In this document: positions 1-7,166 of the stretch, one piece after another
Layout: each line of letters begins with the position of its first letter
How positions within the stretch are numbered: the first letter of the stretch is position 1
Assembly: GCA_012799115.1 (NCBI GenBank)
Contig: JAAZLY010000148.1
Coordinates: forward strand, 1-13,731
Direction of reading: 5' to 3'
DNA: 13,731 nucleotides
Origin: Bacillota bacterium
GTDB taxonomy: Bacteria > Bacillota > Limnochordia > Darwinibacteriales > Darwinibacteriaceae
Position numbers and translations under genes: made by a program
Notes under the pieces: generated by a model
Database searches by the model: none
The model's input: only the letters and a program-made list of their open reading frames with translations
Told to the model about the DNA's origin: nothing

Positions 1-275
1 ATAGGTAAAAACGATGACTAGGACGAGTAACTATCATTAACCTCACAGAGAATGGGAGTACCTGAACAGGCGCTGCGAACTCCCTGAGGAACGTGTTGGT
101 GAAAACCACCTATGAGTTGCCAGCTGAACGGGAACATCAAGTTCCTTAGAGTAAGCCCGGCCGGAGGCACCGTTACATGCCGCTAAAGAGTGGATTATTT
201 CGCGTATGCAATGTTGAAATAATCAATTTGGGTGGAACCGCGACAACCTCGTCCCATGTGGATGGAGGTTTTTTT
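1..275 (+). promoter_or_regulatory. T-box leader of thrS (threonine specifier)
   Basis: A tRNA-sensing T-box riboswitch that should let thrS be transcribed when uncharged tRNA-Thr accumulates. The AGTA element of Stem I is near 26-29. The distal T-loop motif (GCTGCGAAC) is near 72-80. The specifier strand GTGAAA-ACC-ACC puts codon ACC (Thr) at 105-107, followed by the expected purine. Stem III is a perfect 9-bp helix, 193-201 with 216-224. The T-box sequence AATTTGGGTGGAACCGCG lies at 225-242, with the tRNA acceptor-binding bulge TGGA at 233-236. TGGG at 229-232 can pair with CCCA at 253-256 to form the antiterminator, which competes with the terminator at 245-275. The 5' end and promoter probably lie at or beyond the window edge. 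The downstream threonyl-tRNA synthetase supports the specifier assignment. Confidence 0.93.
245..275 (+). terminator. T-box leader terminator
   Basis: An intrinsic terminator inside the T-box leader. AACCTCGTCC (245-254) pairs with GGAT plus GAGGTT (260-263 and 265-270), with one bulged G at 264 and the loop CATGT. A T-run follows at 269-275. C253 and C254 are also needed for the antiterminator, so the two folds exclude each other. Confidence 0.9.
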
Positions 276-298
276 ATTTGTTACAGAAAGGAGCGATC

Positions 299-2035
299 GT
301 GGTGGATGAAAACATTGGAATGATTAATCAAGAGGAGGTCATGCGTCATACGGCTGCCCACATTATGGCACAAGCTGTCCTGAGACTGTGGCCCGAGACG
401 AAGATCGCGATTGGACCTGTCATTAAGAACGGGTTCTACTACGATTTTGATCTAGAGCACCGATTTACCCCTGAAGACCTAGAGGCGATTGAAGCTGAAA
501 TGCGGAAGATCATTGAGGAAGATATTCCCATCGTGAGAGAGGAGCTCTCCAATAGCGAAGCTGTAGAAATGTTTGCAGCGGAGAATCAAAGTTACAAACT
601 AGAACTTCTGGAGGGACTTGATGACCAAGTGAGTGTATACCGCCAAGGAGACTTCAAAGATCTCTGTCGCGGGCCTCACCTAGAGTCTACCTCTAAGGTG
701 AAGCATTTCAAATTGCAGAGTATTGCTGGCGCCTATTGGAGAGGTGACTCCAAACGCCCTATGCTTCAAAGGATTTACGGACTTGCCTTCCTCAATGGCA
801 AAGACCTCAGGGCACATTTGCGCATGCTAGAAGAAGCGGCCAAGCGCGATCACAGAGTTCTAGGGAGACAGCTTGATCTGTTTAGCATTCAAGACGAGGG
901 ACCTGGTTTCCCCTTCTTCCATCCGAAAGGTATGGTACTGCGGAACGTTCTTGAAGAGTATTGGCGTGAAGAACACCGCAAGCACGGTTATGTTGAGATT
1001 AAAACTCCCATCATGCTACATGAGGATCTCTGGCACCGTTCCGGGCATTGGGAAAACTACAAGGATAACATGTACTTTTCAACCATTGACGATCAGACCT
1101 TTGCCATCAAACCAATGAACTGTCCAGGATCGATGCTAGTCTATAAGCGCAAGCTCCATTCATATCGTGATCTACCCATTCGCATGGCAGAGATGGGCTT
1201 GGTACATCGACATGAGTTATCTGGAACCCTCCATGGACTCATGCGGGTCAGGGCTTTTACCCAAGATGATGCCCACATCTTCATGCTTCCCTCCCAGATA
1301 CAGGAGGAGATTGAAGGGGTCATCGATTTTGTCGATGAGGTCTACAAGACCTTTGGCTTTAAGTACCACGTTGAACTTTCAACCAAACCTGAGAACGCCA
1401 TCGGCGATGATGCCATGTGGGATGTGGCCATCGAGGCCCTTAGGCAGTCGCTAGAATCCAAGAAGCTCGACTACGTGGTCAACGAAGGTGATGGAGCCTT
1501 CTATGGACCAAAGATCGACTTTCATCTGGAAGACAGCATTGGACGGACCTGGCAGTGCGCGACCATTCAATTAGATTTTGCCATGCCAGAACGCTTTGAT
1601 CTCACCTACACTGACGAGAACAATGAACGCAAGCGTCCTGTCATGATTCATCGTGTGCTGTACGGTGCCCTCGAACGTTTCATGGCCATTTTGGTAGAGC
1701 ATACCGCGGGAGCATTCCCCACCTGGCTGGCCCCCATTCAGGTGCAAGTCATTCCAGTTGGTGATGATTACCTCGATTATGCTAACGAAGTAGAAAAGAC
1801 CCTCTTTGAAGCGGGAATCCGAGTTGAAGTGGATCGCAGAGGCGAGAAGCTCGGCAAGAAGATCCGGGAGGCCCAGCTCCAACAGATACCCTATATGTTG
1901 ATTGTGGGTCAAAAGGAGCAAGAAGCCAAAGAGGTCTCGGTAAGACACCGCAGACAAGGGGACCTCGGTTCTCTCAATCTAGAGGAGTTCTTAAGCAGAG
2001 TCAAGGCTTCCATTGCAGAGAAAAAACAAGACTAA
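299..2035 (+). CDS. thrS: threonyl-tRNA synthetase lacking the TGS domain
   Basis: Class II synthetase that attaches threonine to tRNA-Thr in the cytoplasm. The order is N2 editing domain, catalytic core, anticodon-binding domain. Editing motifs are HTAAH (residues 17-21) and CRGPH (C123, H127). Expected zinc ligands of the active site are C275 (in NCPGS), H326 (DDAHIF) and H451 (IHRVLYG). Motif 2 is RHELSG to RVRAF (about 304-320) and motif 3 is HRVLYGALERF. The C-terminal ~100 residues are the anticodon-binding fold. I chose GTG 299 because AAAGGAG at 287-293 sits 5 nt upstream; GTG 302 (8 nt) is equally possible. TTG 278 abuts the terminator and has no ribosome site. The protein is ~578 aa, against about 640 for the family, because the ~60-residue TGS domain is absent: only ~16 residues precede the editing domain. 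It is a single-gene unit under T-box control. Confidence 0.97.
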   Translation: MVDENIGMINQEEVMRHTAAHIMAQAVLRLWPETKIAIGPVIKNGFYYDFDLEHRFTPEDLEAIEAEMRKIIEEDIPIVREELSNSEAVEMFAAENQSYKLELLEGLDDQVSVYRQGDFKDLCRGPHLESTSKVKHFKLQSIAGAYWRGDSKRPMLQRIYGLAFLNGKDLRAHLRMLEEAAKRDHRVLGRQLDLFSIQDEGPGFPFFHPKGMVLRNVLEEYWREEHRKHGYVEIKTPIMLHEDLWHRSGHWENYKDNMYFSTIDDQTFAIKPMNCPGSMLVYKRKLHSYRDLPIRMAEMGLVHRHELSGTLHGLMRVRAFTQDDAHIFMLPSQIQEEIEGVIDFVDEVYKTFGFKYHVELSTKPENAIGDDAMWDVAIEALRQSLESKKLDYVVNEGDGAFYGPKIDFHLEDSIGRTWQCATIQLDFAMPERFDLTYTDENNERKRPVMIHRVLYGALERFMAILVEHTAGAFPTWLAPIQVQVIPVGDDYLDYANEVEKTLFEAGIRVEVDRRGEKLGKKIREAQLQQIPYMLIVGQKEQEAKEVSVRHRRQGDLGSLNLEEFLSRVKASIAEKKQD

Positions 2036-2040
2036 ATAAG

Positions 2041-2077
2041 AGAGTCGGCTCGCCCCAAAGGCCAGCCGACTCTTTTA
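2041..2077. terminator. Bidirectional intrinsic terminator between convergent genes
   Basis: A perfect 10-bp stem, AGAGTCGGCT (2041-2050) with AGCCGACTCT (2064-2073), and a 13-nt loop. TTTT follows on the plus strand (end of thrS). A weaker T-rich tail (CTTATTT) follows on the minus strand, where the unrecognised gene ends at 2082. It therefore probably serves both converging genes. Confidence 0.88.
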
Positions 2078-2081
2078 TGTA

Positions 2082-2534
2082 TCACCAGATACAGCGCAAG
2101 GAATACTTCCTGAAGCGGTTGTGTCGTCCCGCGAATAGCACCCCAAAAACCATTAAGATCCTCAATTCAACAAGTAGCGGATGCTTTTCATCCACGCATT
2201 CGGCCATCAGGAAAGGTACCTCTAAAGCACGTTCTAATATGCCCAGTTGCTCATCGGTGAATCCAGTCAAGAAGCGTAGATCTCGAGGGGGGACGATATT
2301 GCGCAAATCACTAGGAATCCTAGTAACATCACCTTCTTGGTAGAGTGCGAAGAACTCCTTCCAGCGATCCGTTGGCAGACCCAAGAATCTAGCGACTTGC
2401 TCATGCGTGGCATAGCCCTTCTCTACGCAATCAATCGCAACTTTCACTCGCAAGTGTGGATGACTCTGACAGTGCCTTTCCAATAGCTCTAATGACGACT
2501 GTACAAACGAAGGATCTAAACGATTAATAAGCAT
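2082..2534 (-). CDS. hypothetical protein, 150 aa
   Basis: I do not recognise this family. The N-terminal half is mostly helical by eye. It contains a stretch (about residues 43-62, THEQVARFLGLP...) that resembles a helix-turn-helix or small helical bundle. A hydrophobic segment near residues 119-135 (LLVELRILMVFGVLF) is followed by a basic tail rich in Arg, which could be one membrane segment or a buried helix. The ATG at 2532-2534 is directly preceded by AAGGAGGT, leaving only one base between the core Shine-Dalgarno and the start. An in-frame TAA lies just upstream, so the frame cannot extend. A further GGGG tract about 10 nt upstream, or an ATT at codon 3, could be what sets the real start. 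It is the last gene of the minus-strand series, 108 nt after the LysM segment. Confidence 0.72.
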   Translation of the reverse strand: MLINRLDPSFVQSSLELLERHCQSHPHLRVKVAIDCVEKGYATHEQVARFLGLPTDRWKEFFALYQEGDVTRIPSDLRNIVPPRDLRFLTGFTDEQLGILERALEVPFLMAECVDEKHPLLVELRILMVFGVLFAGRHNRFRKYSLRCIW

Positions 2535-2642
2535 ACCTCCTTAACCCCTTCCCCGGTACTGTTACATTTCGAGGAGAAGTGTGGAAATCCTGCTTATTTT
2601 TCTATTTATTTGACTTTTAGTTCACTATGTCTGACAATTCAA

Positions 2643-2990
2643 TTATCTCTGTTTTGGATCGACAGGAACCCGCAAGACCATACCTGTCCGAAGCGAACTC
2701 GGATTGCTTATATCATTTTCCTCGGCAATCACACGAAAGAGGCTGGAATCCCCCCATAATGCCCCTGCGATCGACCAAAGGGTATCTCCCCTCTGTACCA
2801 CATATTCAATGTACCGTGGTACTGTAGAGGGAGGTGTGATCGTAACCGAGTTGGGCGGAGGTGGCGTAACCGATGGAGTTTGCGACGTGCCCTCACTCAC
2901 CCCTGCAGACCCTTGGGGTGTTGGTTGAGAGGATACTTCTTCCCCCTCAGAGGGCGTGGCTGTCGTAGCCCGGGGAGTCGCATCTACAGT
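2643..2990 (-). CDS. LysM segment in frame with the upstream JAMM gene, separated by a TAA codon
   Basis: This stretch continues the reading frame of the JAMM/MPN gene directly after its TAA (2991-2993). It encodes about 60 residues rich in Thr, Pro and Ser (ATPRATTATP, PPPPNSVTITPP). A LysM domain follows, beginning YVVQRGDTLWSIA and ending GMVLRVPV. LysM domains bind peptidoglycan or similar glycans. A Pro/Thr/Ser linker followed by LysM is what one expects outside the membrane after the transmembrane helix of the upstream gene, so this is most likely the C-terminal part of the same protein. As a separate gene, the only obvious start is GTG at 2898-2900, which lacks a good ribosome site and a signal peptide, so an independent product would stay in the cytoplasm. 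Readthrough, a recent nonsense mutation and a base-call error all remain possible. Confidence 0.75.
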   Translation of the reverse strand, partial: TVDATPRATTATPSEGEEVSSQPTPQGSAGVSEGTSQTPSVTPPPPNSVTITPPSTVPRYIEYVVQRGDTLWSIAGALWGDSSLFRVIAEENDISNPSSLRTGMVLRVPVDPKQR

Positions 2991-3668
2991 TTATCCTGAT
3001 TGGGCTAAGGTACGCGTGACGGGTTCGGGTTTACGGATCATATCTCGAACCACTGGAACACCCATGGTTATACCTGTCACTAACAAAGCCAAGGCCAGGA
3101 CGGCTACCACAACCCTCAGCCAAGGGCTAGAGCGTTGCTTCGATGTGATGCCAACTTCATGGGGCGCCATGTCTCGTATGACATAGTATCCTCCAAGACG
3201 CTGCCACTCATCATCACGCACGTGGTAAGCAACTCGTTCATTGGCCTGCGTATCCATAACATAGGCTATCTGCCAAGGTTCTGGGAAAAAACGCTGGTGT
3301 TGCGCTTTGTCAAAGCTGGATAGAAACACTCCAAAACCTGGGTGCGTATGGGCCCAACCTACAACCTCTTCACCCTTTTTTAGAGCAAGCTCCACCGTCC
3401 GATAGTGGTCTTGATGGATGACAAGGCGCGTCGCATCACTCCGTTGCGGTACCGGAACAAAGCGTTCAACCAAGATTTCGTAGCGCTCGGCACTCTTGAT
3501 ATCTTGTTTCCGACCAATCAAAAAGCCACCGTGCTCACCCTGGGAATGGAGATGAGAAAACTGGTCCAAAGCAAGCATGACTTCCTCACGAAAAACCAGG
3601 CGCGGAAATGGACCTGCCTTGCCCACCAAGAATCGCCTCGTGGAAAAAGTTGTGCGTTCGGTACCCAT
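2991..3668 (-). CDS. JAMM/MPN (Mov34) metalloprotease-like protein with C-terminal membrane helix
   Basis: A JAB1/MPN/Mov34-type protein. The zinc metalloprotease signature is complete: a likely catalytic Glu at residue 45 (GEHGGFLIG), H107-T-H109-P, then S117 and D120 in HTHPGFGVFLSSFD. This matches H-x-H-P-x6-S-x2-D of active isopeptidase or peptidase members. One hydrophobic helix follows at about residues 185-205 (LRVVVAVLALALLVTGITMGV), with basic residues on both sides. The frame then stops at TAA 2991-2993 after LAQSG. The ATG at 3666-3668 has GGGGAG a few bases upstream, overlapping the stop codon of the glutaminase gene 11 nt away, so the two are probably co-translated. The substrate is unknown, and I see no ubiquitin-like or E1-like gene nearby. 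The full product is probably JAMM-helix-linker-LysM (see the adjacent segment). Confidence 0.88.
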   Translation of the reverse strand: MGTERTTFSTRRFLVGKAGPFPRLVFREEVMLALDQFSHLHSQGEHGGFLIGRKQDIKSAERYEILVERFVPVPQRSDATRLVIHQDHYRTVELALKKGEEVVGWAHTHPGFGVFLSSFDKAQHQRFFPEPWQIAYVMDTQANERVAYHVRDDEWQRLGGYYVIRDMAPHEVGITSKQRSSPWLRVVVAVLALALLVTGITMGVPVVRDMIRKPEPVTRTLAQSG

Positions 3669-3679
3669 AGCACTCTCCC

Positions 3680-4603
3680 CTAAAAGATGCTTAAGTCTAG
3701 AACCTCCGACAAGCGTCTCAACATACTAATACCTACTACACTATTCCCCTTGCGGTCTAAGGCGGGTCCAAAGGTAGCCACACCATATCGGCCTGGAACC
3801 ACTCCCAAAATGCCACCGGCGATTCCACTCTTAGCAGGAATCCCAACTTGAATAGCAAACTCACCAGAGCCGTTGTACATACCGCAAGTAACCATAAATG
3901 TGGAAGCCAAGCGTACTGCGTTGGCAGACACAATTGGCGATCCAGCTTCGTTAATACCCTTCGTAGCAAGAAACATTCCTATGCGGGCTAAATCAGCACA
4001 ATTTACTAAAATGGAACATTGACGGAAATATAGATCGAGTACCTCTTCGACATCGCCTTCCAAGCCATTGATGTCTTTCAGAAAATAGGCCAAGGCGCGG
4101 TTGCGGTGACCTGTCTCTTTTTCTGAACGATAAACAGATTCGTCAATCTCGATGGGTCTGGCCAGTATTTTCTCCAGCAGACCGGCAATCAGGCCAAAGC
4201 GCTCCTCTACAGACTGACCTGGAATCAGGGAACAAACTGCGATCGCACCTGCATTAATCATGGGATTCAATGGTTTTTGCTCCGAAGTCTCCAGCTTAAC
4301 AATGCTGTTAAAGGAGTCGCCCGTTGGTTCAGATCCGACCTTGGCAAAAACCGCCTCTACTCCTCGGTGTTCAAGGGCGACTAAGAGGCTGATCACTTTA
4401 GAAATACTCTGCAGCGTAAAATTGACCGCAGTATCGCCTGCTTCAAAAAGACCCCTGGTAGTCATTAACGCCACGCCAGCCATCTTCGGGTCGGCCTTTT
4501 TCAGCTCCGGAATATAGGAAGCCAACTGCCCCCGTTCGGCATGTTTCCTATGTTCCTTCAGGATTTCGTCCAAAAGCACCTGGTAATCGAATAACGCGTT
4601 CAC
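3680..4603 (-). CDS. glsA: glutaminase (serine-dependent beta-lactamase-fold family)
   Basis: Hydrolyses glutamine to glutamate and ammonia in the cytoplasm. The family's Ser-x-x-Lys motif is QSISKV (Ser66 and Lys69, counted from the GTG start). Other family blocks are NPMINAGAI (about 113-121), RALAYFLK (about 169-176), CGMYNGSGEFA (about 240-250) and the SGIAGGI loop (259-265). The length of ~307 aa is normal. I chose GTG 4601-4603 because GGAGGAAG lies 8 nt upstream. A TTG at 4616-4618 is in frame but contains the first bases of that ribosome site. The gene follows the second cyclase gene by 50 nt and precedes the JAMM gene by 11 nt, so it is probably in the same transcript as the latter. 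All signature residues appear intact. Confidence 0.95.
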   Translation of the reverse strand: MNALFDYQVLLDEILKEHRKHAERGQLASYIPELKKADPKMAGVALMTTRGLFEAGDTAVNFTLQSISKVISLLVALEHRGVEAVFAKVGSEPTGDSFNSIVKLETSEQKPLNPMINAGAIAVCSLIPGQSVEERFGLIAGLLEKILARPIEIDESVYRSEKETGHRNRALAYFLKDINGLEGDVEEVLDLYFRQCSILVNCADLARIGMFLATKGINEAGSPIVSANAVRLASTFMVTCGMYNGSGEFAIQVGIPAKSGIAGGILGVVPGRYGVATFGPALDRKGNSVVGISMLRRLSEVLDLSIF

Positions 4604-4640
4604 ATCTTCTTCCTCCAATGCGAAACAATGATGCTAGATA

Positions 4641-4665
4641 GGCAAGAAAGACCCTAAGCAGGGTC
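4641..4665 (-). terminator. Possible weak terminator or attenuator at the end of the second cyclase gene
   Basis: On the minus strand GACCCT-GCTT-AGGGTC forms a 6-bp hairpin (4650-4665) followed by TTTCTT. The cyclase stop codon TAG (4654-4656) lies inside it. The stem is short and the T-run is broken by C, so it may only reduce read-through into the glutaminase gene. Confidence 0.35.
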
Positions 4666-5838
4666 CTCAACTAGGTTCCACATCCGAATTTGATTCTTCC
4701 CCTGACCTTTGGCCCTGTACATAGCTTGGTCAGCGAACAAAAGGAGCTCCCTTTTGTCTGTTGTGTGTTCGGGAGTAACCGCAATTCCAAGAGAAACCGT
4801 TAGAGGCTCGTCCCAGACTGGATTACGGATTTCACGCAAGTTATCCATGATACGCTCTGCTACAATCTTCGCAGCCTCAGCGTTCATATTTCGCAAGAAG
4901 ACGACGAACTCATCGCCACCATAGCGAACGACTTGGTCACCGCCTCGAATGCTGTTGTTGATTGTTTCCACCAGCAAACTCAAAACCTTGTCACCTTCTG
5001 CATGACCATAGGTGTCGTTGAATACAGAAAAATCATCAACATCGATAAACAATAAGCCAAGCTCATCATGGGAGGGATCGCTCAGCCAATCATTCAGGTA
5101 ACGGAAATTGAAGGCCCCTGTCATCTCGTCAATGACCAGTTCTTCTTCTACTTCTTTCCTACGTACACGCTCTGCGCTCACCTCGGCGGCTGCCTTCAAC
5201 AAACCAGAAAGATTGACCAGAAGGACTGAAAATGCGACAAGACCCCAGAACCCATAACTTAGAACAAAATATGTAAAGACAATCCCAATAAATCCGCTGC
5301 TAATGCTGCTGAAAATGCCAACTCGTAGCATAACCTTCATTTGGGCAAACCAAGAAACGCCCCGCCAAATCGCCACCATGCGACACACCAAGCTGATATT
5401 GCAGATCACGTATACAATAGTTGCCACAGTCAACGCTAGTGCGAAACCCAGGCGATGATCGGCAAAGATCTCCAGCAAATATTGTAGACATAAGGATGCA
5501 GCTAAAGTCGATAAGGCGAACTGGGCAGAATTAAACATAGTTCGTCGCCACTGCTTCTTGTTTCGCACCCCATCATAGATCCCGACAAGCACGGAGATAA
5601 TCATGGAGGATGTGATACCAGTGAAAAACATCATGGGAAGTACGGCGAATGTACCAAGGGAAATATCGGTCCGTTCGCTAATGCGAACCGAGACTCCATG
5701 CAGATACATTTGTAGAGTAGACAAGACGATGATCATCGGCCAGCTACCTTCGGGAATGGCACGAAAGAACACAATCCCCAACAGTAGAGCGATGACTGTG
5801 ATGACGTATATGTTACGATTCATCCGGGTCTCAATCAC
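4654..5838 (-). CDS. membrane-bound diguanylate cyclase (GGDEF), second of a tandem pair
   Basis: Makes cyclic-di-GMP from two GTP at the membrane. The first ~220 residues are hydrophobic, with roughly six or seven membrane segments. A charged helix (about 215-235) links them to a C-terminal GGDEF domain. Active-site GGDEF is at residues 307-311, and the inhibitory-site RxxD is RGGD at 298-301, five residues before it. DVDDFSVFNDTYGHAEGD and SLGIA complete the fold. The Lys usually present in the D-x-D-x-F-K signature is Ser here. I chose GTG 5836-5838 because GGAGG lies 5 nt upstream; the GTG at 5863-5865 has no good ribosome site. About 394 aa. It is a close paralog of the preceding cyclase gene (113-nt gap), sharing ERxDISLG, RTMFNxAQFALST and the same overall plan. 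Confidence 0.94.
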   Translation of the reverse strand: MIETRMNRNIYVITVIALLLGIVFFRAIPEGSWPMIIVLSTLQMYLHGVSVRISERTDISLGTFAVLPMMFFTGITSSMIISVLVGIYDGVRNKKQWRRTMFNSAQFALSTLAASLCLQYLLEIFADHRLGFALALTVATIVYVICNISLVCRMVAIWRGVSWFAQMKVMLRVGIFSSISSGFIGIVFTYFVLSYGFWGLVAFSVLLVNLSGLLKAAAEVSAERVRRKEVEEELVIDEMTGAFNFRYLNDWLSDPSHDELGLLFIDVDDFSVFNDTYGHAEGDKVLSLLVETINNSIRGGDQVVRYGGDEFVVFLRNMNAEAAKIVAERIMDNLREIRNPVWDEPLTVSLGIAVTPEHTTDKRELLLFADQAMYRAKGQGKNQIRMWNLVEDPA

Positions 5839-5951
5839 ATGTTCCTCCACACCTACACCCCCCACCCTGCAAGGACATTAGTCTTTAGTAAATTCTTTGC
5901 AAAACACCAATATCCTTCCAGTACTGGGATGTTCATGAAAAAAGAGATCAC

Positions 5952-7166
5952 TCAAGGGGTTTGCGCCAAATGGGTGTGGAGAACGGGGCTCCACACCTGT
6001 ACATTGTCTTTACCTGTGCTCTTCGCCTTATACATCGCCTGATCCGCAAAGAGCAAAAGTTGTCTCTTGTCAATTGCGTGTTCCGGCTTGGCGGCTATGC
6101 CCAAAGAAACGGTAATGGGCGCTGTCCACGTGGCGTACTTGATGGAAGCGAGCCCCTCTCTAATACGCTTGGCCACTCGCTCTGCTTCGCTAGAGTCTAT
6201 CCCCCTCAAGAGTACAACAAATTCATCACCGCCATAGCGAATGACGCTGTCTTCCGGCCTAATGTTATTCTTGATCGTCTCCACAAGAGTCTTGAGCACC
6301 TTATCGCCTTCTGCATGGCCATAGGTATTGTTAAACACGGCAAAGTCATCGATGTCCAAGAAAAGCAAACTCACAGCCTCATCCGTTGGCTCGCAGAGCC
6401 AGTTATTCAAGTAGCGGAAATTATGGGCATCGGTCATATTGTCAAGGATGAGCTCTTCCTCCAATAGCTCCCTTTGATCCCTCTCGTAGCTCACCTTTGC
6501 CGCTGCACGCAGTAAGAGGGACAGAACAACTACCAGTGCCGAAAACGTAACCAACCCCGGGTAACCATAACTGCGAATGTACAAAGTGAAGAGGATCCCG
6601 GTGAATCCGCTGATGAGATGGCTGTAAAAGCCTGTCCCCATCCTTGCAGATATCTCTGAGACCCAGGTAGTTCCCCGGCGTACAGACCCAATACGGGCCA
6701 CCAATGACTTATTGATGACGATGTAAACTACAGTCGCCCCAACCAAAGCGGCAACTAATCCCATAGTGCTAGGCCCGAAGACCCCACTAAGATAACGGGA
6801 GGTCAGAGCCGCTAACTGAGTCGAGAGGGCAAACTGAGCCGCGTTAAACATCGTCCGCTGCCAAGACTTCTGATGTCTGACGCCGTCAAAGACTCCCTTG
6901 AAGGCAGAGATCAACATGGCTGGCGTGGTACCACACAAGTAGATCATGGGAAGAATAATCGTGATTCCTAGGGAAATGTCGCTCCGCTCCGTTACACTTA
7001 CTGCGCTCTCCTGAAGAAACAGCGCCAGGGCAACGAAGAACAACATCACAAGCCAATTAACCTGATCAAACCCGTCAGCAAAGATGGCCCCCAAAACCAC
7101 CGTAATGGCTATGATCACGTACATATTGAGATGTACTCGTCTGGAATCCGTAGATTGCCCGAACAT
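5952..7166 (-). CDS. membrane-bound diguanylate cyclase (GGDEF), first of a tandem pair
   Basis: Makes cyclic-di-GMP at the membrane. About 404 aa from the chosen ATG (7164-7166). A multi-pass N-terminal region of ~220 residues carries the conserved ERSDISLG and RTMFNAAQFALST stretches also seen in its neighbour. A charged helix (RELLEEELILDNMT) leads into the GGDEF domain: GGDEF at 312-316 and inhibitory-site RPED at 303-306, both intact, plus DIDDFAVFNNTYGHAEGD (Ala in place of the usual Lys). The frame is open up to 7325, inside ysxC, but no start codon lies between the ysxC stop and 7166. The ATG is preceded by GGAGGT with a single-base gap; a seven-G tract 8 nt upstream may be the working ribosome site by G-U pairing. 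The gene lies 76 nt after ysxC. The N-terminal sensor signal is unknown. Confidence 0.93.
   Translation of the reverse strand: MFGQSTDSRRVHLNMYVIIAITVVLGAIFADGFDQVNWLVMLFFVALALFLQESAVSVTERSDISLGITIILPMIYLCGTTPAMLISAFKGVFDGVRHQKSWQRTMFNAAQFALSTQLAALTSRYLSGVFGPSTMGLVAALVGATVVYIVINKSLVARIGSVRRGTTWVSEISARMGTGFYSHLISGFTGILFTLYIRSYGYPGLVTFSALVVVLSLLLRAAAKVSYERDQRELLEEELILDNMTDAHNFRYLNNWLCEPTDEAVSLLFLDIDDFAVFNNTYGHAEGDKVLKTLVETIKNNIRPEDSVIRYGGDEFVVLLRGIDSSEAERVAKRIREGLASIKYATWTAPITVSLGIAAKPEHAIDKRQLLLFADQAMYKAKSTGKDNVQVWSPVLHTHLAQTP

Noticed and set aside
278..298. TTG at 278 as the thrS start.
   Set aside because: It overlaps the end of the T-box terminator and has no ribosome site. AAAGGAG at 287-293 points to GTG 299 or 302.
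1571..1957. Open frame of 128 codons on the minus strand inside thrS.
   Set aside because: It is a shadow of a well-conserved plus-strand gene, with no ribosome site and no recognisable domain.
2535..2642. Promoter for the unrecognised gene (TTGTCA or TTGAAT with an A/T-rich -10).
   Set aside because: The A/T-rich stretch gives several weak matches, but none combines a good -10 with correct spacing.
5925..5935. Palindrome CCAGTACTGG in the gap between the two cyclase genes as a terminator or operator.
   Set aside because: It has no T-run, its fold has almost no loop, and I found no second copy to suggest a regulator site.
5961..6467. Open frame of 168 codons on the plus strand opposite the first cyclase gene.
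   Set aside because: It lies wholly antisense to a clear GGDEF gene, and its translation shows no domain or natural composition.
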